Shown: positions 45,039 through 55,919, counted from the first letter of the stretch. The stretch is 64,000 nucleotides of DNA from Mesorhizobium sp. WSM3859 (GCF_002295065.1 NZ_NSGG01000006.1:186001-250000); one strand, 5' to 3'. The notes: generated by a model not told the origin, from the letters alone. Program-made: numbers and translations.

Positions 45039-46268
45039 ATGAGCGAGGCAAGCGAAAAGCAAGCGGCGTCCCCAGGCGGCGGGATCGGGGTGGTGATCGT
45101 TGCCGCCGGCCGAGGCGCGCGGGCCGGTCAGGCCGATGGTCCGAAGCAATATCAGCGCATCGGCGGCCGTGCCGTTATCGCCCACACTCTGGATATCTTT
45201 CTCTCGCATCCGCTGATCGGTCCGGTGGTCGTGGCCATTCACGCCGACGATGCCGAGCTTTTGCAACGCGCCGCGGGGACGCACGCCGAACGTCTCATCA
45301 CTGTTATCGGCGGCATGTCGCGCCAGGCCTCCGTCCGGCTCGGCCTCCTGGCATTGAGGGATCAGGCGCCCGCAAAAGTGCTTGTGCATGATGCCGTACG
45401 CCCCTTCGTCGATGCCGGGCTGATCGACCGCACCATCGAAGCCATCGGCGAGCGCCAGGGCGCGCTGCCGGCGCTGCCCGTCGCCGACACGCTGAAGCGG
45501 GAATCGGCGACCGGCATGATCGACGAGACGGTGTCGAGGTCAGGCCTTCATGCCGCGCAGACGCCGCAGGGTTTTCCGTTCTGGCCGCTGCTTGCCGCGC
45601 ATGAGAAGGCGCATCATCTGGGCAAGACGGAATTCACCGACGACGCGGCGATCGCCGAATGGGCACAGATACCGGTCAAGATCGTTCCGGGATCGCCGGA
45701 CAACGTCAAACTCACCTGGGCAAGGGACATCGCATTGGCCGACCAGCGGCTCTCCAGCGCGCAGCAGCGCTTCCCGGATATTCGCACCGGCAATGGCTAC
45801 GACGTGCATGCGTTCGAGCCCGGCGACCATGTGACCTTGTGTGGCGTCGCCATCCCTTATGACCGCAAGCTCTCTGGTCACTCAGACGCCGATGTCGGGC
45901 TTCACGCGTTGACCGACGCGCTGCTTGCCACCTGCGGCGCCGGCGACATCGGCACGCATTTCCCGCCATCGGACCCGCAATGGAAGGGTGCTGCCTCGAA
46001 GATCTTCGTCGAGCACGCGGCGAAGCTGGTGCGCGAGCGCGGCGGCCGTATCGCCAATGCCGACATCACGCTAATCTGCGAGGCGCCGCGCGTCGGGCCG
46101 CATCGCGCGGCGATGACCGAGGCGCTTTCGGCCATGCTCGGCATCGCGCCCGAGCGCATTTCGATCAAGGCGACGACCAATGAGAAGCTCGGCTTTGTCG
46201 GGCGCGGCGAAGGCATCGCCGCGATCGCCACCGCCAGCGTCGTCTATCCGGGAGAAGTGCCGGCATGA
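45039..46268 (+). CDS. ispDF: Bifunctional IspD/IspF enzyme
   Basis: A 409-residue fusion for the non-mevalonate isoprenoid pathway. Residues 10-235 are the IspD cytidylyltransferase ([49 protein letters not shown]), and residues 250-409 are the IspF cyclase ([38 protein letters not shown], the zinc-site histidines). Fusion of two non-consecutive steps is characteristic of alphaproteobacteria. The start ATG 45039 follows CGGA. A RIME-like element abuts it on the left, and cinA overlaps its end by four bases. Confidence 0.96.
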   Translation: MSEASEKQAASPGGGIGVVIVAAGRGARAGQADGPKQYQRIGGRAVIAHTLDIFLSHPLIGPVVVAIHADDAELLQRAAGTHAERLITVIGGMSRQASVRLGLLALRDQAPAKVLVHDAVRPFVDAGLIDRTIEAIGERQGALPALPVADTLKRESATGMIDETVSRSGLHAAQTPQGFPFWPLLAAHEKAHHLGKTEFTDDAAIAEWAQIPVKIVPGSPDNVKLTWARDIALADQRLSSAQQRFPDIRTGNGYDVHAFEPGDHVTLCGVAIPYDRKLSGHSDADVGLHALTDALLATCGAGDIGTHFPPSDPQWKGAASKIFVEHAAKLVRERGGRIANADITLICEAPRVGPHRAAMTEALSAMLGIAPERISIKATTNEKLGFVGRGEGIAAIATASVVYPGEVPA

Positions 46269-46753
46269 GCAACGCTGAACTTGCAAACGCCCTGCTCCAG
46301 GCCTGCCAGCAACGCGGCATCATGCTGGCGACCGCCGAGAGCTGTACCGGCGGCCTGATAATTGCGGCGCTGACCGACATTGCCGGGTCGTCCGCCGTGG
46401 TCGATCGCGGCTTCATCACCTATTCCAACGAAGCCAAGATGGAGATGCTCGGCGTTTCCGCCGCCACGCTCGATGCGAATGGCGCCGTCTCGCGCGAAAC
46501 GGTGCTGGAGATGGCCGCGGGCGCGCTGGCGCATTCGCAAGCAAGCCTTTCCCTCGCCGTCACCGGCATCGCCGGTCCGAGCGGTGGTTCGGCGGACAAG
46601 CCAGTCGGCCTTGTCTGGTTCGGGATTGCATTGGCCGGGCAGCCGATTGCCGCGGAGCGGCAATTGTTCGGTCAAAAGGGCCGCGAATTCATCCGGCACG
46701 AGACGGTACGGCATGCGCTGCAACTTGGGTTGCGCGCGCTTGGAGAGCGTTAG
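46265..46753 (+). CDS. CinA family nicotinamide-nucleotide amidohydrolase
   Basis: A 162-residue protein consisting only of the CinA C-terminal domain (PncC type), without the N-terminal molybdopterin-binding-like part. The motif [20 protein letters not shown], then [19 protein letters not shown] and [20 protein letters not shown] identify it. Such proteins deamidate nicotinamide mononucleotide in NAD recycling. It overlaps ispDF by ATGA, a usual alphaproteobacterial pairing. Its TAG stop overlaps the TAA of the convergent ratA gene (TTAG), with no room for a terminator. Confidence 0.93.
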   Translation: MSNAELANALLQACQQRGIMLATAESCTGGLIIAALTDIAGSSAVVDRGFITYSNEAKMEMLGVSAATLDANGAVSRETVLEMAAGALAHSQASLSLAVTGIAGPSGGSADKPVGLVWFGIALAGQPIAAERQLFGQKGREFIRHETVRHALQLGLRALGER

Positions 46754-47205
46754 GCGGGCTTTGCTGCGTAGATAACATCTGCCCGTTTCTCGAAGGCTTC
46801 CGAGAACATGCGGAAGGCGCGGTCGAACATCGTGCCCATCAGCGCGCCGAGAATGCGGCTCTTGAATTCGTAGTCGATGAAGAAATGCACCTCGCAGCCG
46901 CCTTCGGCGGGATCGAAGCGCCAGATGTTGCTGAGATATTTGAACGGGCCGTCTATGTATTTGACGTCGATAGCGTTCTCGTCGGGCTTCAGCAGCACCT
47001 GCGTCGTGAAGGTCTCGCGGATCGCCTTGTAGCCGATGCTCATGTCGGCGACCAGGATGGTGCGGCCGTCCCGCTCCTTGCGCGAGCGCACGGTGAGCGA
47101 TTCACAGAGCGGCAGGAATTGCGGGTAGGCCTCGATGTCGGCCACCAGCGCGAACATCTCTTGCGGCGTATGCGCGACGCGGCGTGTCGCCTCGAATTTC
47201 GGCAT
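46750..47205 (-). CDS. RatA/Coq10 family START-like protein
   Basis: A 151-residue START-fold protein. The segments MPKFEATRRVAHTPQEMFAL, VADIEAYPQFLPLCESLTV and FKYLSNIWRFDPAEGGCEV plus CEVHFFIDYEFKSRILGAL match Coq10/RatA. In mitochondria and alphaproteobacteria Coq10 relatives bind ubiquinone. In E. coli, RatA is described as inhibiting ribosome subunit joining. The ubiquinone role is more likely here because lipA and respiratory genes are near. It is the last gene after lipA, seven bases apart, likely one operon. Confidence 0.88.
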   Translation of the reverse strand: MPKFEATRRVAHTPQEMFALVADIEAYPQFLPLCESLTVRSRKERDGRTILVADMSIGYKAIRETFTTQVLLKPDENAIDVKYIDGPFKYLSNIWRFDPAEGGCEVHFFIDYEFKSRILGALMGTMFDRAFRMFSEAFEKRADVIYAAKPA

Positions 47206-47211
47206 TGAAGG

Positions 47212-48177
47212 TCAGCTGGCCTTCGCGAGCTGCGCCTCGCGCGCCGCGCGCAGCCTGGCGAAATCCTCGCCGGCATGGTGCGAGGAACGCGTCAGCGGGC
47301 TCGATGCCATGAGCAGAAAACCCTTGGTCTTGCCGATGGTTTCGTAGGACTTGAACTCGTCCGGCGGGATGAAACGGATCACCGGATGGTGCTTCTTCGA
47401 GGGCTGCAGATACTGGCCGATGGTCATGAAGTCGACATTGGCCGAACGCAGGTCGTCCATCAATTGCAGCACTTCGTTCCGTTCCTCGCCGAGGCCGACC
47501 ATGATGCCGGATTTGGTGAAGATCGACGGATCGATTTCCTTGACCCGCTGTAAAAGTCGGATCGAATGGAAATAGCGCGCGCCGGGGCGGACCGTCAGGT
47601 AGTTCGACGGCACGGTTTCGAGATTGTGGTTGAAGACGTCGGGCTTGGCCGCGACCACGATCTCCAGCGCGCCGTCCTTGCGCAGGAAGTCGGGCGTCAG
47701 GATCTCGATCGTCGTCGAGGGCGTCGCCGCGCGGATGGCGCGGATAACGTCGGCGAAATGCTGGGCGCCGCCATCGGCGAGATCGTCACGGTCGACGGAG
47801 GTGATGACGACGTGGCTCAGCCCCATTTGCTTCACGGCATGCGCCACGCGCGCGGGCTCGTCCGGATCGAGCGCGGTCGGGATACCGGTCGCGACGTTGC
47901 AGAAGGCACAGGCGCGCGTGCAGATCTCGCCCATGATCATGAAGGTGGCGTGTTTCTTGTCCCAGCACTCGCCGATGTTCGGGCAGCCGGCTTCTTCGCA
48001 CACCGTCACCAGCTTGTGCGACTTGACGATCTCGCGCGTCTCGGCATAGCCCTTGGAGACCGGGGCCTTGACGCGGATCCAGTCGGGCTTGCGCAGCACC
48101 TCCTGGTCGGGCCGGTGCGCCTTCTCGGGATGCCGCGGGCGCGGCCGGCTGGCGATCGTGTCTACGACTGTGACCAT
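47212..48177 (-). CDS. lipA: Lipoyl synthase
   Basis: A 321-residue radical SAM enzyme inserting sulfur into protein-bound octanoyl groups. The N-terminal auxiliary-cluster cysteines are [20 protein letters not shown], and the SAM motif is [34 protein letters not shown] and the ending [20 protein letters not shown], with its conserved RSSYHA-like motif (RSSHHA here), fit. The product lipoate modifies the lipoyl domains of PdhB and PdhC, encoded in the block upstream. RatA follows seven bases later. The start ATG 48177 is supported by the N-terminus [20 protein letters not shown]. Confidence 0.96.
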   Translation of the reverse strand: MVTVVDTIASRPRPRHPEKAHRPDQEVLRKPDWIRVKAPVSKGYAETREIVKSHKLVTVCEEAGCPNIGECWDKKHATFMIMGEICTRACAFCNVATGIPTALDPDEPARVAHAVKQMGLSHVVITSVDRDDLADGGAQHFADVIRAIRAATPSTTIEILTPDFLRKDGALEIVVAAKPDVFNHNLETVPSNYLTVRPGARYFHSIRLLQRVKEIDPSIFTKSGIMVGLGEERNEVLQLMDDLRSANVDFMTIGQYLQPSKKHHPVIRFIPPDEFKSYETIGKTKGFLLMASSPLTRSSHHAGEDFARLRAAREAQLAKAS

Positions 48178-48245
48178 CTCAAACCCTTCGCGGCCGCTAT
48201 TTCGACGGCCGGCTGTCTTTCGTCATCTAGGACTTTTCGCGGCAA

Positions 48246-48280
48246 AGAAAAAGGCCGGGGCAGCGCATGCCGTCACGGCC
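48246..48280 (-). terminator. Probable terminator after the GlsB-like gene
   Basis: On the minus strand, GGCCG with inner GGCA-TGCGC-TGCC pairs with CGGCC and is followed by TTTTTCTTT, about 45 bases after the GlsB-like stop. The stem has an internal loop, so strength is uncertain. Confidence 0.55.
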
Positions 48281-48323
48281 ATTTTCGCATACCGACTTTC
48301 GTTCAGCGACGCATTCGCGCGCC

Positions 48324-48581
48324 TTAGCGGCGAACAAGCCGCCCGACGAAGATCAGCAGGCAGGCCCCGATGAAGCCGGTGATCAGATAGGCCATCCAGC
48401 CGACGCCGAAAGACTGAATGTTGAGAGCCTGCAGGATCGCGTTCAGCACGATCGCGCCGACGATACCCATGATGATGTTCATGAAGATGCCGGTGTTGCT
48501 CTTCATGACCATCTCGGCCAGCCAGCCCGCCAGGCCGCCGACGATGATGGCTGCGATCCAGCCGACGCCATTCAAATGCAT
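48324..48581 (-). CDS. GlsB/YeaQ/YmgE family stress-response membrane protein
   Basis: An 85-residue inner-membrane protein with three hydrophobic helices: VGWIAAIIVGGLAGWLAEMV, FMNIIMGIVGAIVLNAIL and GWMAYLITGFIGACLLIFVG. The glycine-rich pattern is typical of the transglycosylase-associated (GlsB/YeaQ) family. Members are induced by stress, but their activity is unsettled. It is a monocistronic minus-strand gene between the lpdA and lipA units, with a terminator behind it. Confidence 0.88.
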   Translation of the reverse strand: MHLNGVGWIAAIIVGGLAGWLAEMVMKSNTGIFMNIIMGIVGAIVLNAILQALNIQSFGVGWMAYLITGFIGACLLIFVGRLVRR

Positions 48582-48700
48582 ATGCCAGTTCCTCCTCGAT
48601 CAGATGAAAATGCATCCGGATACGAACTGCCTTGCCGTCAGCTTTCCCCGGCTGCCGCGTGTGAGTCTCACCCGACCAATTTAGCACGGATTGGCCATCT

Positions 48701-48733
48701 ATCGCCGATCGGCGATTTATCACCGATTGGTGA
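48701..48733. repeat. Two tandem palindromes after lpdA
   Basis: ATCGCCGATCGGCGAT (48701-48716) is a perfect 16-base palindrome, followed by TCACC-GATT-GGTGA (48720-48733). They begin five bases after the lpdA stop and show similar spacing, so they read as two diverged copies of one unit. They could be transcript-end structures of lpdA or operators for the GlsB-like gene, whose ATG is 120 bases away. Confidence 0.5.
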
Positions 48734-48737
48734 CCTG

Positions 48738-50186
48738 TCATGCGTTCAAAGCGCGGCCATAGGCGTCGAGCACGCTCTCCTTCATCATCTCCGACAGCGT
48801 CGGATGCGGGAAGATGGTGTGCATCAGCTCTTCCTCGGTCGTCTCCAGGTTCATCGCCACGACGAAGCCCTGGATGAGTTCGGTCACCTCGGCGCCGACC
48901 ATATGCGCGCCGAGAAGCTGCCCGGTCTTCTTGTCGAAGATGGTCTTGACGAAGCCCTGGTCCTCGCCGAGCGCGATGGCCTTGCCGTTGGCGCTGAACG
49001 GAAAGCGCCCGACGCGGATGTCCTTGCCTTCGGCCGTGGCTTTGGCTTCCGTCAGGCCGACGGAGGCGACCTGCGGGCTGCAATAGGTGCAGCCGGGGAT
49101 CTTCAGCTTGTCGATGGCATGCACGCCCGGGAAGTTGGCGATCTTCTCGATGCAGACGACGCCTTCATGCTCGGCCTTATGGGCCAGCATCGGCGGGCCG
49201 GCGACGTCGCCGATGGCGTAGACGCCCGGCACATTGGTCTTGCCGTAGCCGTCAACGACGATGCAGCCACGGTCCGTCTTTACGCCGAGCGCCTCCAGGC
49301 CGAGATTTTCGATGTTGCCCTGCACACCGACGGCCGAGATCATGCGGTCGGCGGTGATCTTCTCGACCTTGCCGTCCTTCATCTCGACATGCGCCGTGAC
49401 CGAGTTAGCGCCCTTGTCGACCTTGGTCACCTTGGCCTCGAGGATGATCTTCATCCCCTGCTTCTCGAATTGTTTCTGCGCGAATTTCGAGACCTCGGCG
49501 TCCTCGACGGGCATCACCGCCGGCAGCAGTTCGACCACCGTCACGTCGGCGCCCATGGTGCGGTAGAAGGAGGCGAATTCGATGCCGATGGCGCCTGAGC
49601 CCATGACCAGCAGCGATTTCGGCATTTCCTTCGGCACCATGGCCTCGAAATAGGTCCAGATCAGCTTGCCGTCCGGCTCGATGCCGGGCAGCGCGCGCGG
49701 CCGGGCGCCGGTCGCCAGGATGATGTGCTTGGCGGTATAGGTGCCCTCGCCCTTGACGCCTTTCGGCACCGGCGGCTGCGGTTCCATCGCCTTCTTAGAC
49801 GTTTTCGAAACGACGACTTCGCCGGGCTTGGAGAGCTTGGCCTCGCCCCAGATGACGTCGACCTTGTTCTTCTTCATCAGGAAGCCGACGCCGGTGTTCA
49901 GCCTGAGCGACACTTTTCGCGAACGGTCGACCACAGCGGCTGTGTCGGGGCTGACCTTCCCGCCTTCGAGCTTCAAGCCGTAGTCCTTGAGGTGATCCGA
50001 ATAATGCATGATCTCGGCCGAGCGCAGCAGGGCCTTGGTCGGTATGCAGCCCCAGTTGAGGCAGATGCCGCCAAGATGCTCGCGCTCGACGATCGCCGTC
50101 CTGAAGCCAAGCTGGGCGGAGCGCACCGCCGTGACATAGCCGCCGGGGCCCGAGCCGATGATGATGACGTCGTAGGATTCAGCCAC
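48738..50186 (-). CDS. lpdA: Dihydrolipoyl dehydrogenase (E3)
   Basis: A 482-residue FAD enzyme that reoxidises dihydrolipoyl groups of the pyruvate dehydrogenase complex. The FAD motif is DVIIIGSGPGGYVTAVRSA and the redox disulfide is in LGGICLNWGCIPTKALL. The NAD site is LLVMGSGAIGIEFASFYRTM, and the C-terminal His-Glu pair lies in HTIFPHPTLSEMMKESVLDA. GTG 50186 has AGGGAGAAA ahead; the open frame upstream to 50432 belongs to the GDSL gene on overlapping bases. It follows the small membrane protein and GDSL genes of the pdh block. Confidence 0.96.
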   Translation of the reverse strand: MAESYDVIIIGSGPGGYVTAVRSAQLGFRTAIVEREHLGGICLNWGCIPTKALLRSAEIMHYSDHLKDYGLKLEGGKVSPDTAAVVDRSRKVSLRLNTGVGFLMKKNKVDVIWGEAKLSKPGEVVVSKTSKKAMEPQPPVPKGVKGEGTYTAKHIILATGARPRALPGIEPDGKLIWTYFEAMVPKEMPKSLLVMGSGAIGIEFASFYRTMGADVTVVELLPAVMPVEDAEVSKFAQKQFEKQGMKIILEAKVTKVDKGANSVTAHVEMKDGKVEKITADRMISAVGVQGNIENLGLEALGVKTDRGCIVVDGYGKTNVPGVYAIGDVAGPPMLAHKAEHEGVVCIEKIANFPGVHAIDKLKIPGCTYCSPQVASVGLTEAKATAEGKDIRVGRFPFSANGKAIALGEDQGFVKTIFDKKTGQLLGAHMVGAEVTELIQGFVVAMNLETTEEELMHTIFPHPTLSEMMKESVLDAYGRALNA

Positions 50187-50214
50187 GGGTTTTTCTCCCT
50201 GATCTTTCTGAGGG

Positions 50215-50853
50215 TTAGAGTGAGAGCATGACGCGCACGAGCGGCGCCAGCGCCGCTCCGATACGCCGTGTGTTCTCGGCATCGAGATGGACGCCGTCGA
50301 GCGGCGTGGTGACGGCCACCGTGCCGGCGTCGAAGAAGCCGCAGCCGGCCTCGTCAGCAAGCAGTGAATATTGCGGCGCCAGCCGCCTCGAGGCGTCGTC
50401 GCCGCCGGCAAACATTTCCTTGAACTCGGCATTGTCGGTGCGCGTCACCGCCGGCGGCGCGACGATGAGGATCTGGGGTGCCGGCCAGTCGAACGGATAG
50501 TCATGGCCGCGCACGATCTCGATCAGGCGCTGGATGCCCTGCTTGGCGGCGACCGGATTGCCGTGGATCCATGGCTTCATGTCGTTGGCGCCGAGCATGA
50601 TGATGATGAGGTCGAGCGGCGCATGGCTGGTCAGGATCGTCGGCAGGATCCGAGCGCCATTGCGGTCGGCGCCGGCCAAATGGTCGTCGAAGGCCGTGGT
50701 GCGGCCATTGAGTCCTTCGGCGATGACCTGGATATCGCCGCCGAGCTCAGCCCCCAGCACGCTCGGCCAGCGGTCTTCCAGCGCATGGCGGCCGAGGCTG
50801 GCGGCGTCGTAGCCCCAGGTCAGCGAGTCGCCGTAGCACAGAATTGTCTTCAC
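50215..50853 (-). CDS. SGNH/GDSL hydrolase family protein
   Basis: A 212-residue hydrolase of the SGNH type (arylesterase-like). Block I is ILCYGDSLTWGYD with the catalytic Ser in GDSL, block III is IMLGANDMKPW, and the final motif DGVHLDAENTRRIGAAL provides Asp and His. It probably cleaves small esters in the cytoplasm, with no signal peptide seen. The start is GTG 50853 and overlaps the preceding membrane-protein gene by GTGA. Its insertion between pdhC and lpdA, with the membrane gene, is unusual for the standard pdh order but recurs in rhizobia as I recall. Confidence 0.88.
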   Translation of the reverse strand: MKTILCYGDSLTWGYDAASLGRHALEDRWPSVLGAELGGDIQVIAEGLNGRTTAFDDHLAGADRNGARILPTILTSHAPLDLIIIMLGANDMKPWIHGNPVAAKQGIQRLIEIVRGHDYPFDWPAPQILIVAPPAVTRTDNAEFKEMFAGGDDASRRLAPQYSLLADEAGCGFFDAGTVAVTTPLDGVHLDAENTRRIGAALAPLVRVMLSL

Positions 50854-51275
50854 GCCTTTGCCCCGCTTCTACCAAACCCGGCTGTCGGGCGCTTCAGCCG
50901 CCAGCGCACGAACAGCCATTGCACGACGATGGCCACGACACCGGGCAGGACCAGCCCGGCAACGATCGACAGGTCGCTTGCGGTCGCCCGGCTCTCGGCA
51001 GGCACCGAGAAAGTCCAGCCGGCGAGCGCGACGAGAATGACCGCAAACATGGCGAGCAGCCACCAGAACATCCGGTCGACCGCCCTGATCGGCTCGGCGC
51101 GGAACTGGACCAGAAAGAAGCCGATCGTCACCACGATAAGGATCATCGCCGTCGCCGCGAAGACCAGAATGTATTCTTCCGTCGCGCCGGTGAGCACGGC
51201 CAGTTGCTGAACCACCAGCCCGCCGGCGAAGCCGGAAAGGACGAAGGCGAAAAGGCTGGTGAAGAATTTCCGCAC
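50850..51275 (-). CDS. Small hypothetical membrane protein in the pdh block
   Basis: A 141-residue protein with four hydrophobic segments: FAFVLSGFAGGLVVQQLAVL, YILVFAATAMILIVVTIGFF, MFWWLLAMFAVILVALAGWT and LSIVAGLVLPGVVAIVVQWL. GTG 51275 is preceded by GGAAGGG at a good distance. I do not recognise the family. It lies 14 bases after pdhC and overlaps the GDSL gene by four bases, so it is co-transcribed with the complex, but a link to pyruvate metabolism is not implied by anything in its sequence. Confidence 0.7.
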   Translation of the reverse strand: MRKFFTSLFAFVLSGFAGGLVVQQLAVLTGATEEYILVFAATAMILIVVTIGFFLVQFRAEPIRAVDRMFWWLLAMFAVILVALAGWTFSVPAESRATASDLSIVAGLVLPGVVAIVVQWLFVRWRLKRPTAGFGRSGAKA

Positions 51276-51289
51276 CGCCTTTTCCCTTC

Positions 51290-52669
51290 CTAGACCAGCA
51301 TGCTCATCGGGTTCTCGACCATGCGCTTGAAGGCGCTGAGCAGCTCCGCGCCGAGCGCGCCATCGACCGCGCGGTGATCGGTCGAGAGCGTCACCGACAT
51401 GACTGTGGCAATCTTGATCTCGCCCTTCTTCACCACCGCCCGCTCCTCGCCGGCGCCGACCGCCAGGATCGTCGCATGCGGCGGGTTGATGACGGCGGCA
51501 AAGTCCTTGACGCCGAACATGCCGAGGTTCGACACTGCCGTCGTGCCGCCCTGATATTCTTCCGGCTTCAGCTTGCGGCTGCGGGCGCGGCTGGCGAGAT
51601 CCTTCATCTCGTTGGAGATGACCGACAGCGTCTTTTCGTCCGCATGGCGAATGATCGGCGTGATCAGGCCGCCGGGGATCGACACCGCGACGCCGACATC
51701 GGCGTGCTTGTGCTTGACCATGGCGCTGTCGGTCCACGAGGCGTTCGCATCCGGCACCGCCATCAGCGCCATGGCCATCGCCTTGATCACCATGTCGTTG
51801 ACCGAGAGCTTGTAGGCGGGAACCTCGCCCTTGTCGGTCTTCCTCATCGGGGCAGCGGCATTGAGCTGCGTGCGCAGCGCCAGCAGCGCGTCGAGCTCGC
51901 AGTCCAGCGTCAGATAGAAATGCGGGATGGTGGATTTCGCCTCGACCAGGCGGCGCGCGATGGTCTTGCGCATGTTGTCATGCGGCACAAGCTCGTAGGA
52001 GCCTTCGGCGAACAGTTTCAGCACCTGGTCGTCCGACATCGGCTTGGGTGCGGGGGCCGGAGTCGCGCCGGGAGCGCTCGCGGGCGCCTTCGCAGCCGGC
52101 GCGGCCTTGGCGCCGCCGGAAGCGATCGCTGCCTCGACGTCAACCTTCACCACGCGGCCATGCGGGCCGGAGCCGGTCAGCGCCGTCACGTCGACGCCGG
52201 CATCCTTGGCGATGCGGCGGGCCAGCGGCGATACGAAGACGCGATCGCCGGCGGCGTGGCCGTTGGCGACGGGAGCAGGCTCGGCCTTCGCCGGCGCGGG
52301 CGCCGCGGCTGTTGCTGCCGGCTTGGGTGCTTCCTTGGTGGCTTCGGCCTTCGGAGCATCCGCTTTCGGCGCTTCGGCCTTTGGCGCGGCGCTGCCGCCG
52401 CTCTTGGCCGCGGCGCTGGCATCCTCGCCCTCGCCGGCCAGGATGGCGATCAGCGCGTTGACCTTGACGCCTTCGGTGCCGGCGGGAACGACGAGCTTGG
52501 CGACTGTGCCTTCATCGACGGCCTCGACTTCCATCGTCGCCTTATCGGTCTCGATCTCGGCGATCACGTCGCCGGGCGAAACCTTATCGCCTTCCTTGAC
52601 CAGCCACCTGGAAAGATTGCCCTCTTCCATCGTGGGCGAAAGCGCCGGCATGGTGATGTTGATTGGCAT
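51290..52669 (-). CDS. pdhC: Pyruvate dehydrogenase dihydrolipoyllysine acetyltransferase (E2)
   Basis: A 459-residue E2. The single lipoyl domain (residues 1-80) carries the modification lysine in [18 protein letters not shown] long alanine-proline-lysine linker follows, then the peripheral subunit-binding domain [20 protein letters not shown] near residue 145. The catalytic domain ends with [19 protein letters not shown]. It transfers acetyl groups from lipoate to CoA. The repeated [10 protein letters not shown] linker units are low in complexity and could vary between strains. It follows the DUF5076 remnant and leads into the membrane-protein gene. Confidence 0.96.
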   Translation of the reverse strand: MPINITMPALSPTMEEGNLSRWLVKEGDKVSPGDVIAEIETDKATMEVEAVDEGTVAKLVVPAGTEGVKVNALIAILAGEGEDASAAAKSGGSAAPKAEAPKADAPKAEATKEAPKPAATAAAPAPAKAEPAPVANGHAAGDRVFVSPLARRIAKDAGVDVTALTGSGPHGRVVKVDVEAAIASGGAKAAPAAKAPASAPGATPAPAPKPMSDDQVLKLFAEGSYELVPHDNMRKTIARRLVEAKSTIPHFYLTLDCELDALLALRTQLNAAAPMRKTDKGEVPAYKLSVNDMVIKAMAMALMAVPDANASWTDSAMVKHKHADVGVAVSIPGGLITPIIRHADEKTLSVISNEMKDLASRARSRKLKPEEYQGGTTAVSNLGMFGVKDFAAVINPPHATILAVGAGEERAVVKKGEIKIATVMSVTLSTDHRAVDGALGAELLSAFKRMVENPMSMLV

Positions 52670-52678
52670 TTTCCCTCC

Positions 52679-52974
52679 TCAGTTCCGCCCGGTCAGCGAA
52701 CGGTGCTGGATATTGAACTGCTCCGACATTCTGCCGCGATAGCCGTCTTCCAAGGCATGAAGCGTCTCGATTTCAGAGATGCCATCCCGTTCCAATTTCA
52801 TCCTGGCAATGTGCATGGCGACGTCAGCGAGCACCATGCCCCAACTGTGAACGTTTGGCCCAAAGCGTTCCTGCATCGCGACAACCGCGTCCGAACCAAT
52901 CCAGACGCGGAGTATTTCATCGAATTCGCTATGCTCGAATACCGCTGGGGGAACTTTTCGAGTTCGCGAGCCAT
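52679..52974 (-). pseudogene. DUF5076 domain gene with a one-base frameshift
   Basis: ATG 52974 starts MARELEK five bases after the pdhB stop, then the frame leaves the family. Adding one A to the AAAA run (plus strand TTTT, 52955-52958) gives VPPAVFEHSEFDEILRVWI, then VAMQERFGPNVHSWGMVLAD and VAMHIARM, ending at 52681; this is the DUF5076 signature. The intact protein would have 98 residues. Function of DUF5076 is unknown; it often lies in this position in the pdh operon. Sequencing error in a homopolymer, real inactivation and programmed slippage are all possible. A shorter 65-residue frame from ATG 52876 remains open. Confidence 0.65.
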
Positions 52975-52978
52975 CTTG

Positions 52979-54367
<1,389 letters not shown>

Positions 54368-54382
54368 GTCCTTGCCCTCCCC

Positions 54383-55420
54383 TTAGAGTACGATGTCGGT
54401 CCAGAGCTCGGACGGATCCGGCTCGGCGTCGTGCTGGGCAAATTCGGCGGCGTCGGCGACGATGTCGCGGACCTCCTTGTCGATGGCCTTGAGCTCGTCC
54501 TCGCTCGCCCACTTCTTGCTCGTCAGGCGCGCCTTGACCTGCTCGATCGGGTCGTGCTCGGAGCGCATCTTCTGCACCTCCTCTTTGGAGCGATACTTCG
54601 CCGGGTCGGACATCGAATGGCCGCGGTAGCGGTAGGTCTGCATTTCGAGGATCAGCGGGCCGTTGCCCGCGCGGCACCATTCGGTGGCGAGATCGGCCGC
54701 CGACTTCACGGCGCGAACGTCCATGCCGTCTACCTGGATGCCCGGGATCTTGAAGGAAGCGCCGCGATTGGAGAAATCGGTCTCAGCCGACGAGCGGGAC
54801 ACGGACGTGCCCATGGCGTAGCGGTTGTTCTCGATGATGTAGATCACCGGCAGCTTCCACAGCGAGGCCATGTTGAAGCTTTCATAGACTTGGCCCTGGT
54901 TGGCCGCGCCGTCGCCGAAATAGGTCAGCGAGACGTTCTTGTTGTCGCGGTAGCGGTTGGCGAAGGCAAGGCCGGTGCCGAGCGACACCTGCGCGCCGAC
55001 AATGCCGTGGCCGCCGTAGAAATGCTTCTCCTTGGAGAACATGTGCATGGAGCCGCCCTTGCCCTTCGACAGGCCGCCGCGGCGTCCGGTGAGCTCGGCC
55101 ATGACGCCGCGCGGCGACAGTTCCATCGCCAGCATGTGGCCGTGGTCGCGATAGGCGGTGATCATCTGGTCGCCTTCGACCAGCGCCATCTTCATGCCGG
55201 TGACGACGGCCTCCTGGCCGATATAGAGGTGGCAGAAGCCGCCGATGAAGCCCATGCCGTAAAGCTGGCCGGCCTTCTCCTCGAAGCGGCGGATCAAGAG
55301 CATATGCCTATAGGCGGAAAGCTCGTCTTCCTTGGTAAAATCAGCGGGCTTGGGCGCTGACAGATTGGGCTGTTTGTCGGATCTGGATTTGGCGGGCGCT
55401 TTTTTGGCGGCGGTGGCCAT
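54383..55420 (-). CDS. pdhA: Pyruvate dehydrogenase E1 alpha subunit
   Basis: A 345-residue thiamine-diphosphate enzyme subunit. The ThDP motif reads LTYFGDGAANQGQVYESFNM to ENNRYAMGTSVSRSSAETDF. HMFSKEKHFYGGHGIVGAQV and phosphorylation-loop-like RYRGHSMSDPAKYRSKEEV are also typical of E1 alpha. The lysine-rich N-terminus (ATAAKKAPAKSRSDKQPNLS) is a short linker. It is the first gene of pdhA-pdhB-(DUF5076)-pdhC-lpdA, and the 175-base gap before it must hold the operon promoter. Confidence 0.96.
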   Translation of the reverse strand: MATAAKKAPAKSRSDKQPNLSAPKPADFTKEDELSAYRHMLLIRRFEEKAGQLYGMGFIGGFCHLYIGQEAVVTGMKMALVEGDQMITAYRDHGHMLAMELSPRGVMAELTGRRGGLSKGKGGSMHMFSKEKHFYGGHGIVGAQVSLGTGLAFANRYRDNKNVSLTYFGDGAANQGQVYESFNMASLWKLPVIYIIENNRYAMGTSVSRSSAETDFSNRGASFKIPGIQVDGMDVRAVKSAADLATEWCRAGNGPLILEMQTYRYRGHSMSDPAKYRSKEEVQKMRSEHDPIEQVKARLTSKKWASEDELKAIDKEVRDIVADAAEFAQHDAEPDPSELWTDIVL

Positions 55421-55595
55421 GCGTCACTCCCTGTTGGCGTCTCTTTGCGGACATTCAGGGAGATCGATCGCCTCCCCACCGATTTGCGCGAGGCTAACAC
55501 GCAAGGATGCATTGCGCCATGCTGAAAAATGCATGGCTGGCATGCATCTAAGCGATTAGAATCATTGCAAATAAGAGCGATTAACCGAAATTCGG

Positions 55596-55919
55596 TTATT
55601 TCGTCGGAGCGGGCAACATGATGGTGATTTCGTCGGGCTGCGACAGATTGAGCGCCTTTCGGGCCTGCTCGTCAAGCATATCCTTCTCCAGCGTGCCTTC
55701 GTGCATCAGCTGGACACGGCGCTCGAAGTCGATCCGGCGCGCCTTCACGGCATCAAGCTGGGCCTGCAGTTCGACCGCCCGGGCCTCGAGCCGGTACTTG
55801 GAGTAGATGCCGAACTCGCCGTGATAGGCATGGAAGCCGAAATAGGCCAGGAAGAGCACGCAAAGCGAAGGGATGATCAGCCTGCCGGTGTTTCTTTGCT
55901 TGTGCTGACGTGTCCACAT
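55596..55919 (-). CDS. ftsB: Cell division protein FtsB (septum formation initiator family)
   Basis: A 107-residue bitopic inner-membrane protein. One transmembrane helix (LIIPSLCVLFLAYFGFHAYH) is followed by a periplasmic coiled coil (EARAVELQAQLDAVKARRID, then FERRVQLMHEGTLEKDMLDE). The end EQARKALNLSQPDEITIML matches DivIC/FtsB. FtsB joins FtsL and FtsQ in the divisome. Position between eno and pdhA is the classic alphaproteobacterial one. A palindrome AACCGAAATTCGGTT (55583-55597) at its stop may be a weak terminator. Confidence 0.92.
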   Translation of the reverse strand: MWTRQHKQRNTGRLIIPSLCVLFLAYFGFHAYHGEFGIYSKYRLEARAVELQAQLDAVKARRIDFERRVQLMHEGTLEKDMLDEQARKALNLSQPDEITIMLPAPTK

